Assembly (NCBI GenBank): GCA_025997155.1 | Contig: BNUF01000096.1 | Coordinates: 1-8,532 of the forward strand | DNA length: 8,532 bases | Direction of reading: 5' to 3' | Source: Clostridia bacterium | Lineage (GTDB): Bacteria > Bacillota > Clostridia > Lachnospirales > WQUN01 | In this document: piece by piece, positions 1-6,907 of the stretch | Numbering within the stretch: position 1 is the stretch's first letter | How the letters are laid out: every line of letters begins with the position of its first letter | Made by a program: the position numbers and the translations under genes | The notes under the pieces: model-generated | What the model saw: only the letters and a program-made list of their open reading frames with translations | The model's database searches: none | Told to the model about the DNA's origin: nothing

Positions 1-21
1 TACAACGAGGAGGATTCGTAA
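1..21 (+). CDS. C-terminal end of an upstream gene (partial)
   Basis: Reading from base 1 gives the six codons Y-N-E-E-D-S and then TAA at 19-21. That stop shares one base with the next ATG (TAATG), and the ribosome site GAGGAGGA (7-14) of the next gene lies inside these codons. This arrangement is typical of co-transcribed, translationally coupled genes, so I read it as the tail of an upstream operon member. Only six residues are visible, so no function can be given, and the frame could be open by chance. Confidence 0.4.
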   Translation, partial: YNEEDS

Positions 22-671
22 TGGAGCAATTAGCGAGAGAGAAAATAGCCGCCAAATTCGCCGAACTTTGCGAACAAGACGGCGGGGTGTTCCACCCGGA
101 CGGTTGTACCCGTAAACTCGTACAAAGCAACGGCTGGGGCAATCCAGACAAAAACGATTTTGAGGACTTTGGATACGAATATGTATATACTTGCAACAAC
201 GGGAAAGCGAAGTGTCTCCATTCATACTGCGACCATTACGCGGGGGCGATTGAGAAAGCGCAGACTTACGCCGTCTTTTTCAAGGCAATGCCCGATGAAA
301 TACTCGAAGAGTGGGAGCGTAATCGTAAAGTTTGGGTAGTTGGAACATATTTTCCCAAAGAGCAAAGGAAGCAATGGGAACTGCCCGTTGACTGCCGCAC
401 CGAGATATACAACGATGAGTCGGATTATATCGCACAGCGCGGCAAGAACGGCTTCTGGTGCGGAGAATGCGGCAAGGAGGTTTCAAATCCGAGCTACCAC
501 AAGTGCCGTATAGTACACGGCGATGTTGTGGTTACAGGACACGGCGTAAACAGAGACTACCCGCACAAGGTAGTTCTGTACCGCGATACCTATGAATCCT
601 CACTCGTAATGTTGCCGTACAACGGGCAAGAGGCGAACCGCCCGAAAGCCGAAACGGAGAACGGCGAATAA
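21..671 (+). CDS. Hypothetical protein with two Cys/His clusters (216 aa)
   Basis: I do not recognise this family. The start at 21 follows GAGGAGGA (7-14) with 6-nt spacing. Two possible metal-binding clusters are visible: C58, C65, C70 and H72 (with H67 between), and a zinc-ribbon-like set C147-x2-C150 followed by H160 and C162. The middle (about residues 74-125) is rich in aromatic and charged residues (FFKAMPDEILEEWERNRKVW). The C-terminal 15 residues are polar and look disordered. There is no signal peptide or membrane segment, so it is probably cytoplasmic. It lies directly upstream of a RepA-like ATPase gene, a position often filled by small accessory, primase-associated or DNA-binding proteins of mobile elements. 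A nucleic-acid-binding role is only an inference from that context and the Cys clusters. Confidence 0.8.
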   Translation: MEQLAREKIAAKFAELCEQDGGVFHPDGCTRKLVQSNGWGNPDKNDFEDFGYEYVYTCNNGKAKCLHSYCDHYAGAIEKAQTYAVFFKAMPDEILEEWERNRKVWVVGTYFPKEQRKQWELPVDCRTEIYNDESDYIAQRGKNGFWCGECGKEVSNPSYHKCRIVHGDVVVTGHGVNRDYPHKVVLYRDTYESSLVMLPYNGQEANRPKAETENGE

Positions 672-691
672 CAGCGGAGCGAATAAAAAGC

Positions 692-720
692 TGGACACAT
701 AATAAGATATATGTTAATAT
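692..720 (+). promoter_or_regulatory. Candidate sigma-70/sigma-A promoter for the RepA-like gene
   Basis: TGGACA (692-697, 5 of 6 matches to TTGACA) is followed by exactly 17 nt and then TAATAT (715-720, 4 of 6 to TATAAT). It lies in the 98-bp gap between the stop at 671 and the next start, in the most AT-rich part of that gap. The expected transcript start is around 727, giving a leader of about 40 nt. This is a motif match only. Confidence 0.4.
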
Positions 721-729
721 TTATTTGCG
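716..729 (+). repeat. 14-bp direct repeat AATATTTATTTGCG, copy 1
   Basis: AATATTTATTTGCG occurs here and again, identically and in the same orientation, at 1889-1902. Both copies lie shortly upstream of a gene start (40 and 22 nt). This copy overlaps the proposed -10 element at 715-720. After this copy an extra 17 bases, also ending in TTGCG, precede GAAA; in the second copy GAAA follows directly. The two leaders may share ancestry or bind the same factor. Confidence 0.5.
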
Positions 730-769
730 TATGTTTTTTAATTGCGGAAAGTAAGGATGCGTGACTTTT

Positions 770-1778
770 ATGGAAGATAACTACAACGGCGAATCTGCCG
801 ACAATCAAGATACTTACGGCGATGTAGACACCACAACCGTAGCGGATATAGAGAGCCGCCCCGTGGATTGGCTGTTTAAGCCGTATATTCCGATGGGAAC
901 CGTTTCAATTTTGATTGGGGACGGGGGGAGAGGGGAAGTCGTTTGCCGCCTTAGCCCTTGCCGCCGCCGTAACGCGGGGAACGCCGCTGTTTGGCGAGTC
1001 AACCGCGTTGCCGCCCTCAGACGTAATAATTCAAAACGCCGAAAACGCCCTGCCGTTTGTAATCAAACCGCGCCTTGATATGCTTGGGGCGGATTGTAGC
1101 CGCGTCCACTGCATAAACGACAACGGCAAGCCCTTGACGCTTACGGACAGCCGTATTGAAGCCGCTATTTGCAAACATCGAGCCGTTCTGACAATTCTCG
1201 ACCCCATTCAAAGTTTTTTAGGTGAATCTTTCAGTATGAACCGCGCCGAAAGCGTTCGCCCGATGCTGACACATTTGGAACGCGTCGCGGAGCGTACGAA
1301 ATCAGCCGTTCTGCTAATCGGGCATATCTCCAAAGGCCGCGGAAAGGCGCAGCATCGAGGATTAGGCTCGGTAGATATAATCAATAGTATCCCGTCCGCC
1401 CTCTGTTTAGGGAAAGCGGAGGGTTTAGACCGTGATACCCGCGCCATCGCCGCCTTAAAGAATAACTTCGCGGAATTAGGCGCGACACAGTTATTCAGGC
1501 TAAACAAGACGGACGGTTTTCAATGGCTCGGCGAAAGCGAAGTAACGCCAGAAGATATAATGAATTTCAGCGCGGCGAAACAGCGCGAGGATAAGAGCAA
1601 AACCGACGAGGCCGTTGAGTTTCTTACAGATTTACTGGCTGACGCCGCCGCACCCGCGAAAGAAGCGATAGAACTTGCCGCTGAAATGGGCATTTCAAAG
1701 CGAACACTTGAACGGGCGAGGGCGGCGATAGGTGTAAAGGCAAAGCAGATAGACGGTCATTGGGAGTGGTCGCTGTAA
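770..1778 (+). pseudogene. RepA-like AAA/RecA-fold replicative ATPase, frameshifted at Walker A
   Basis: This is a RecA-fold ATPase of the RepA/AAA_25 type, the probable replicative helicase of mobile elements. As given it is split. The first frame (ATG 770; AAGGA at 753-757, with an alternative GTG at 761) reads VDWLFKPYIPMGTVSILIGDGG and then fails. The second frame continues EGKSFAALALAAAVTRG to the stop at 1778. Dropping one G from the G6 run at 923-928 joins them into a 335-residue protein with an intact P-loop GDGGEGKS (50-57), a Walker B-like LTILDPIQSFL (around 141-151), LLIGHISK (around 181-188) and a C-terminal winged-helix-like segment (around 291-335, ending GHWEWSL). The ORF from TTG 915 lacks the first strand of the fold and is an unlikely true start. 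The gene may be a real mutant, a slippage-regulated gene or a sequencing error. The family is clear; the intactness is not. Confidence 0.85.
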
Positions 1779-1795
1779 ATATTTCGGCTGATTTT

Positions 1796-1805
1796 CAGAC
1801 CGCCA
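1796..1805 (+). repeat. 10-bp direct repeat CAGACCGCCA, copy 1 (second at 1858-1867)
   Basis: CAGACCGCCA occurs at 1796-1805 and again at 1858-1867, 62 bp apart. The copies bracket the first two hairpins of the intergenic region. They could be iteron-like sites for the adjacent RepA-like protein or a by-product of the folded RNA. Two copies alone do not decide. Confidence 0.5.
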
Positions 1806-1880
1806 TACCGCCACGCGGCGGTGTGCTTCAACCCTGCTCATAGCGTGGGTTTGAGAGCAGACCGCCAACCGTGTGCGGTA
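1796..1880 (+). other. Three-hairpin structured intergenic region (possible ncRNA, leader or origin)
   Basis: Three hairpins follow one another in the 146-bp gap after the RepA-like gene. Hairpin 1 pairs 1804-1812 with 1817-1825, nine pairs including one G-U, core ACCGCC/GGCGGT, loop ACGC. Hairpin 2 pairs AACCC (1830-1834) with GGGTT (1847-1851) and GCT with AGC around a CAT loop, with a small internal loop. Hairpin 3 pairs ACCGC (1861-1865) with GCGGT (1875-1879), or ACCG (1868-1871) with CGGT (1876-1879). No T-run follows hairpin 1, so it is not a standard terminator. The AT-rich stretch at 1886-1899 follows directly. The pairings are hand-derived. I do not recognise a named RNA family. Confidence 0.5.
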
Positions 1881-1888
1881 TCACATCA

Positions 1889-1902
1889 AATATTTATTTG
1901 CG
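1889..1902 (+). repeat. 14-bp direct repeat AATATTTATTTGCG, copy 2
   Basis: Identical to 716-729. It lies 22 nt upstream of the regulator ATG (1925), just after the hairpin region. No convincing -35/-10 pair with 16-18 nt spacing could be placed here, so the promoter of the restriction operon is not resolved from the sequence. Confidence 0.5.
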
Positions 1903-1913
1903 GAAAATTGAAC

Positions 1914-1917
1914 GGAG
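1914..1917 (+). promoter_or_regulatory. Ribosome binding site deciding the regulator start
   Basis: GGAG within AACGGAGTGG lies 7 nt before ATG 1925. The longer in-frame option, GTG 1871, has no Shine-Dalgarno-like sequence and would translate through hairpin 3 and the AT-rich repeat. ATG 1925 is therefore preferred. Confidence 0.6.
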
Positions 1918-1924
1918 TGGCAAA

Positions 1925-2359
1925 ATGGCGACGACAACTGATTTTATGTTAAACGACGGCACGGTAGTAACCGTAATCCTTACAACGTCAATCTACAAAC
2001 CCAACAAACGCGGCAGACCCGATAAAACGGAAATCGTTATAAGTTCAAGGCAAAACCCCGTACCCGTCGCCGTAGGGCTTGACGGCAAGCAATACTCTCC
2101 CGAGGACGGCGTTGTCGTAACCAAAGGAAACGGGCGGATATACGGATACGCGCAAAAAGGCGGCTACACCGTGCGTGTGACTTCCCCTGTCGCCCGCGTT
2201 CGCCTCAAACGCGGACTAACCCAAAAGGAACTCGCGGAACGCTCCGGGATTCCGACGATAACGATTCAGAGGATTGAGGAGGGCAGCGGCGTGATGCACA
2301 CCACCACCGCGCAAAAAATAGCCCAAGCCCTAAACTGCTCCGCCGACGATATTATTTAG
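1925..2359 (+). CDS. XRE-family regulator with extra N-terminal domain (144 aa)
   Basis: The C-terminal part (about residues 88-144) is a Cro/C1-type helix-turn-helix: RLKRGLTQKELAERSGIP, then TITIQRIEEG and AQKIAQALNCSADDI, the usual five-helix pattern. Residues 1-87 form a separate, mostly beta-looking domain I cannot name. It contains KRGRPDK (28-34), which matches the RGRP core of AT-hooks that bind the minor groove of AT-rich DNA. The gene ends 20 nt before the SNF2-like gene, so it is probably its operon partner. By analogy with controller proteins of restriction systems, it may autoregulate or delay the nuclease genes. The AT-rich repeat directly upstream is a candidate target. An antitoxin-like role is possible but less likely, since the toxin downstream already has its own partner. 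Confidence 0.88.
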   Translation: MATTTDFMLNDGTVVTVILTTSIYKPNKRGRPDKTEIVISSRQNPVPVAVGLDGKQYSPEDGVVVTKGNGRIYGYAQKGGYTVRVTSPVARVRLKRGLTQKELAERSGIPTITIQRIEEGSGVMHTTTAQKIAQALNCSADDII

Positions 2360-2366
2360 CTTGCAC

Positions 2367-2375
2367 AGGAGGTGA
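2367..2375 (+). promoter_or_regulatory. Near-perfect Shine-Dalgarno of the SNF2-like gene
   Basis: AGGAGGTGA is fully complementary to the 16S rRNA 3' end, with the AGGAGG core 7 nt before ATG 2380. It is the strongest ribosome site in the window, and it lies in the 20-nt gap after the regulator stop. The helicase is therefore expected to be well translated from the shared transcript. Confidence 0.85.
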
Positions 2376-2379
2376 CGCA

Positions 2380-4905
2380 ATGCCTGTATCACCGTTTCAC
2401 GCCGTCTTAAACGCGACAGAACTTACGCGTTACGCCTGCAACAAAGACAGGCTTATCCCCGCGTTATCGGCGGCAAATATCGAGGTATACCCCTTTCAGG
2501 TTGCGGCGGCAATGTTCGCGCTTCGTTCGCCGTATCTTAAAGGAGCGGTGCTTGCCGACGAGGGCAGTTTGGGCAAGACGATAGAGGCGTTGCTTGTCAT
2601 TTCCGAACTTTGGCTTGAGGGAAAAGAAAAGATTTTGCTTGTCGTGCCGACACAGCTTTTACCGCAATGGACAGGCATTTTAGACAGGCACTTTTCGATT
2701 CCATACGGCATTGCGGACAAGGAAAACCCCGACTTTGACAGACCCGAAATCATCCTCACAACATACGATTTTGCTTATGCAAACGCCGAAAAAATAGGCA
2801 AAACAGCGTGGGATGCCGCGGCTTTCGATGAGGCGCACCGCTTGTCGAAATGTTATGAGAAAGACTCAAGACCCGCGAACTTGAAAGGAGCAGTTGGTAA
2901 CGCCTACAAACTGCTGATAACTGCAAGTCCGATGCGAAACTCCATTATGGATTTATACGGGCTTGTCAGCTTTATTGACGATACTATTTTCGGCAATCCC
3001 GACGATTTTTACATACGATATTTCCGCAAGCCCGAAAACTACTGTGAACTTTCGGACAGGGCGGCGTATTACTGTTTCAGAACTCTCCGTTCACAGGTAA
3101 CAAACTATGTTAAAATCCCGAAAAGGCTTGTGGCGACCGCTAATTTCAAACTCTCCAAGCAAGAGTGCGAACTGTCGAAACTGCTTGCGCGTTATCTTTC
3201 CAAAGAAGATAAAACGGCGTTTCCGAAAATGGATAAATGGGAGCTTACGTTAATGTTAAACCGCGCCTTGTCGTCCTCTGCGGCGGCGTTTTCGCATATG
3301 CTTGAAACCGCAATATCACGAGTAGCCGAACCCGAATTGATTGAAATGAACAACCTTGCGAAAGAAATCGAGAACACATCAAAGGGCAAAGAGTTGCTGA
3401 AAGCCCTAAAACTCGGCTTTTCTGAACTACGCAAACACGGCGCGAATAAAAAGGCGCTAATCTTCACGGAAAACAGAGAAACGCAGAAGTATCTGTTTGA
3501 TTTGCTAAGCGCGAACAACTACAACGCCGTGATTTATGATGAAACGGCAATAGACAAATTCAAAGAAACGGCGGAAATCCTGATTGCGACAGACGTTGCG
3601 TCCGAGGGCTTTAACCTTGAGTTTTGTTCATTTGTCATCAATTTTGACATACCGTACAACACCCAGACTCTTGAACAAAGGATTATGCGTTGCCACCGTC
3701 AGGGACAGCAAAACGACGTTGTTGTGCTTAACTTTCTTTGCAAAGACAACATTGCGGACGTGCGGACTTTAGAGCTTATAAACAAGCGCGTAACACAGTT
3801 TGACGGCATTGTGGGCGGGAGCGACAATGTTTCGGGAAACTTTTCAGAAAACGCCGTAACCGCCTTGACGGAAGTTTTTGGGGAAACGCGTACAAAATCC
3901 GACATTGACAAAGAATACAAGTCAACCCTAACCGAAAACGCGGACGCAAACGAGGCGCTTGTATCAGACACCGAAAACGCTTTATTTACTACATTCACAA
4001 AAGAAATATCGCAAAAAACGGCGGTAAGCCCCAAATATCTAATTGAGAAAACAGACGAAATCAACGACAAACTTTGGGAGCTGACAAAATACTTTTTCAC
4101 AGGCAAAAGAGGTTTTATGTTAAACGACGAATCGCGGACTTTGCGCGTCGGGATAACCCCTCAAAAGGTGTTTACAGGCGCGTATTTAAGACGGCGTGAA
4201 TACTCGATTGCGGACAAAACCCTAACGGTGACAAGTTCAATTTGCAGAAACATAATCAACGAAATTTTTTGGAAAGGAACGCCCGACAGCGGCACGGTTT
4301 ACGCCGATATTGATTTTAACGCTGAAATAGGGTATTATAAGATAGACGTTGGGAGATTTTTTTACTATACGTTTGTAGGCGAGCGTGACGGCAAACCCTT
4401 GACAGACAGCGAATGTCGGGAGCTTATGAATTTGCCCGTCTCTAAATTCACCGCCAACCCGCAAACTTACGGAGGGTGTGACGGAATAACCAAAACCCAG
4501 CCCGCACACCGATTTGACGATAAAATCGACGCCGACGAATTTATACGCCGCGCCGCGACAGAAAACGACAGCGGGATAAAAGATGAAATCAAGCGCATAC
4601 AGGACAACGCCCGCATAGCGAAAAACAATCTTTCGCGGGACGTTGAACGCTTGCGGCGCGTTGTAAAGCAGTTTGACCAGACGCTAAGCGGCGGTTTAGA
4701 GATAAACGAACGCGTTGACGCGGAAAAGAACAGAGCCGACGCCGTGCGTGAAATGAAGCAAAAAGAGCAGTCTGTTTTTATGGACAGCTGCCGAATTGAC
4801 GCAACCGCCGAAGACGAGATAAAACGCTTGACGGCGGACATTAGCGTAATGACTTCGCGTTATTTTACGATAAAATTTATAGGAGTTAGTGACAATGGAC
4901 GATAA
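2380..4905 (+). CDS. SNF2-like DEAD/DEAH helicase/translocase (841 aa)
   Basis: This is a superfamily 2 ATPase of the SNF2/RapA type, expected to move on or remodel double-stranded DNA. In order: YPFQVAAAMFAL (37-48, Q-motif-like); motif I ADEGSLGKT (59-67); LLVVP (86-90); LTTYDFAY (126-133); motif II DEAH (150-153); motif III LLITASPMRNS (178-188). The second RecA lobe has KALIFTENRETQKYL (358-372), LIATDVASEGFNL (401-413) and motif VI QRIMRCHRQGQ (433-443), typical of SNF2. Residues about 480-720 are an unrecognised accessory domain. Residues about 730-825 are charged and coiled-coil-like. Motif I has GS where SNF2 proteins usually have VG (DEVGLGKT). The gene overlaps the methyltransferase start by 11 nt. 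DISARM DrmD is a possible relative, but no drmA, drmB or drmC is seen here. Confidence 0.9.
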   Translation: MPVSPFHAVLNATELTRYACNKDRLIPALSAANIEVYPFQVAAAMFALRSPYLKGAVLADEGSLGKTIEALLVISELWLEGKEKILLVVPTQLLPQWTGILDRHFSIPYGIADKENPDFDRPEIILTTYDFAYANAEKIGKTAWDAAAFDEAHRLSKCYEKDSRPANLKGAVGNAYKLLITASPMRNSIMDLYGLVSFIDDTIFGNPDDFYIRYFRKPENYCELSDRAAYYCFRTLRSQVTNYVKIPKRLVATANFKLSKQECELSKLLARYLSKEDKTAFPKMDKWELTLMLNRALSSSAAAFSHMLETAISRVAEPELIEMNNLAKEIENTSKGKELLKALKLGFSELRKHGANKKALIFTENRETQKYLFDLLSANNYNAVIYDETAIDKFKETAEILIATDVASEGFNLEFCSFVINFDIPYNTQTLEQRIMRCHRQGQQNDVVVLNFLCKDNIADVRTLELINKRVTQFDGIVGGSDNVSGNFSENAVTALTEVFGETRTKSDIDKEYKSTLTENADANEALVSDTENALFTTFTKEISQKTAVSPKYLIEKTDEINDKLWELTKYFFTGKRGFMLNDESRTLRVGITPQKVFTGAYLRRREYSIADKTLTVTSSICRNIINEIFWKGTPDSGTVYADIDFNAEIGYYKIDVGRFFYYTFVGERDGKPLTDSECRELMNLPVSKFTANPQTYGGCDGITKTQPAHRFDDKIDADEFIRRAATENDSGIKDEIKRIQDNARIAKNNLSRDVERLRRVVKQFDQTLSGGLEINERVDAEKNRADAVREMKQKEQSVFMDSCRIDATAEDEIKRLTADISVMTSRYFTIKFIGVSDNGR
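4881..4885 (+). promoter_or_regulatory. Ribosome binding site deciding the methyltransferase start
   Basis: AGGAG lies 9 nt before ATG 4895 and only 3 nt before the in-frame GTG 4889, so ATG 4895 is chosen. The site is inside the end of the helicase gene, upstream of its TAA at 4903-4905, which favours coupled translation of the two proteins. Confidence 0.7.
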
Positions 4906-6907
4906 ATTTGTGGCGCTTTCAATGGATATGGAACAGGAAAGCCGTGACCGCTTGCAGTCTGTGTTTCCCGAGTGTTTTGCGGACGGGAAGCTGCAGATTG
5001 ATAAACTGCTGAACCTTTGCGGAGAGTACATTGAGGACGATTTTGAGAAATACGAGTTTCGCTGGAAAGGCAAGGTAGAGGCGCAGAAACTCGCGAACAG
5101 ACGCACGGCGGGGACGCTGCTCCCCGACAAAGAGAGCGGCGCGGACTGGGACACCACCAAAAACATATACATTGAGGGCGACAATCTTGAGGTGCTGAAA
5201 CTCTTGCAGACCTCATATTTCCGCAAAGTCAAGATGATATACATTGACCCGCCGTATAACACAGGACACGACTTTGTATACGAGGATAATTTTGCCGACC
5301 CGATTGCAAGCTACAAAGAGATTACAAGCCAAGCTACGAAAAGCAACCCGGAAACAATGGGCAGATTTCATACAAACTGGCTTAATATGATGTTCCCGAG
5401 GTTGCGCCTTGCGGCTAACCTGCTCCGCGATGACGGCGTTATTTTCATATCAATTGACGATACCGAGGTGCGCAACTTGCGTTATCTTCTTGACGACATT
5501 TTCGGGGAGGAAAATTTTCTTGCCGATATTATTTGGAATTCAACAAAATCAGTAACTAATACGGCGTTAATTTCTGTTTCTCATACGCATAATCTTGTAT
5601 ATGCTAAACAGTTAGATTATTATATAAAAAACCGCCACGAGTTTAGATTACCCGACAATGGAGAGGGCTTTGGAAATCCTGATAACGACCCGCGTGGAGT
5701 TTGGAAAGCCGACCCGTTTCAAGTCGGAGGTTGGCGTCCTAATCAGCAGTATACTATAACAAACCCGAATACTGGGATTGAATACAAGCCCAATACTGGT
5801 TGCAGTTGGAAGAATGATTATAGCAGATTCCAAGAATTGCTTGCGGATAATCGTATTGTATTTGGCAAAGACGGAACAGCGGGACCGCAGAGAAAACGCT
5901 TTTTATTTGAAGCCGAGGAGAGAGGAAAAGTCACAAAAACTTTATGGGACGATGTGGAAACGACAACAAACGGAACTCAACTTATAAAGAAGATGTTTGA
6001 CGATGTAACAGTATTTACTAATCCAAAGCCTGTCGGACTGATAACAAGATTTTTACAGCTTTGTACGAAATCCGATGATATTGTTCTTGATTTCTTTAGT
6101 GGTTCAGCAACGACCGCCCACGCGGTTATGGCGTTAAATGCCGATGACGGCGGAAATCGGCGGTTTATCCTTGTGCAACTCCCCGAAGTCATAGACGAAA
6201 AAAGCGAAGCCTACAAGGCGGGATACAAAAACATTTGTGAAATCGGCAAAGAAAGAATACGTCGTGCCTCCGACAGGATAAAGGAAGATTTAAGGTATTC
6301 AAGAGTTACGAAAGAAGGAAAAATGGCATTAAGAAGACCTATTTCTGAAGACAGTATATACTATAACGAAAACCCAAATCCAGATGCTATGATCGACCCA
6401 ATTATAGTAAAAACCGAAGATTCGTGGGGAACTCTAAGACCTGAAACCGAATACAAAGAGCTTATATGTAAACTTGATACGGGTTTTAGGGCGTTCAAAC
6501 TTGACACCTCAAACCTAAAAGCGTGGGATATGTCACCAATCCGTGAAAAAGACCCCGCCGTGGCGACTAAAATCTTGCTTGACCGACTCCGCGCCCATAT
6601 CGACATTCTAAACCCCGACCGCTCCGACCTTGACGTAACCTTTGAGGTAATGCTTAAATTCGGGCAGGACTTGTGCGAGGCTGTGACACCTCTTAACATA
6701 AACGGCAAAACCGTATATGGCGTATGCGCGAACGTAAAGTTTATCGTATGCCTTGCCCCCGATGTTTCAGCCGAAGACGCGGAGGAAATGGCAAAATACG
6801 CCCCCGGGCGAATTGTCTTTGCGGACAGCTGTTTTGATAACACCGAGCAGAAAACCAACGTAAAACTTATCTTGCGCGACAAGGGGATTACTATAAAATC
6901 CCTGTAA
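4895..6907 (+). CDS. mod: Type III restriction-modification methyltransferase Mod (N6-adenine, beta class)
   Basis: Transfers a methyl group from S-adenosylmethionine to adenine N6 at a specific site, and in type III systems also supplies sequence recognition to Res. It has 670 residues, normal for Mod. The N-terminal part has NIYIEGDNLEVLKLLQ (90-105), followed by catalytic motif IV DPPYNTG (118-124). The target-recognition region runs from about 210 to 375. After it come the motif X-like NPKPVGLITRFLQL (376-389) and motif I LDFFSGSATTAHA (398-410). The order IV, recognition, X, I marks the beta class. The recognition region (about 5521-6110) is AT-richer than the flanks, about 27% GC at 5521-5630 against 50% at 4921-5020 by hand count, which suggests domain exchange. 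A second AT-rich patch (about 34%) lies at 6281-6420. No frameshift or phase-variation repeat is visible. It overlaps the helicase gene by 11 nt. Confidence 0.95.
   Translation: MDDKFVALSMDMEQESRDRLQSVFPECFADGKLQIDKLLNLCGEYIEDDFEKYEFRWKGKVEAQKLANRRTAGTLLPDKESGADWDTTKNIYIEGDNLEVLKLLQTSYFRKVKMIYIDPPYNTGHDFVYEDNFADPIASYKEITSQATKSNPETMGRFHTNWLNMMFPRLRLAANLLRDDGVIFISIDDTEVRNLRYLLDDIFGEENFLADIIWNSTKSVTNTALISVSHTHNLVYAKQLDYYIKNRHEFRLPDNGEGFGNPDNDPRGVWKADPFQVGGWRPNQQYTITNPNTGIEYKPNTGCSWKNDYSRFQELLADNRIVFGKDGTAGPQRKRFLFEAEERGKVTKTLWDDVETTTNGTQLIKKMFDDVTVFTNPKPVGLITRFLQLCTKSDDIVLDFFSGSATTAHAVMALNADDGGNRRFILVQLPEVIDEKSEAYKAGYKNICEIGKERIRRASDRIKEDLRYSRVTKEGKMALRRPISEDSIYYNENPNPDAMIDPIIVKTEDSWGTLRPETEYKELICKLDTGFRAFKLDTSNLKAWDMSPIREKDPAVATKILLDRLRAHIDILNPDRSDLDVTFEVMLKFGQDLCEAVTPLNINGKTVYGVCANVKFIVCLAPDVSAEDAEEMAKYAPGRIVFADSCFDNTEQKTNVKLILRDKGITIKSL

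Noticed and set aside
917..935. G-quadruplex in the G-rich stretch at the P-loop
   Set aside because: Only three separate G-runs (4, 6, 4) are present; the G6 run cannot supply two tracts with a loop between.
1804..1825. Strong GC-rich hairpin as an intrinsic terminator of the RepA-like gene
   Set aside because: It is followed by GTGTGCTTCA rather than a T-run, and two further hairpins follow.
1871..1924. Longer regulator starting at GTG 1871
   Set aside because: No Shine-Dalgarno is present, the extension would cover hairpin 3 and the AT-rich repeat, and ATG 1925 has a good site.
4696..5262. Reverse-strand open frame of 188 codons across the helicase/methyltransferase junction
   Set aside because: It lies antisense to two well-supported genes, has low-complexity Ser/Arg/Phe-rich translation and no ribosome site or recognisable motif.
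2380..6907. DISARM class 1 (DrmD plus DrmMI)
   Set aside because: The SNF2-like and methyltransferase pair fits loosely, but the methyltransferase is Mod-like, a Res gene follows, and no drmA, drmB or drmC is visible in the window.
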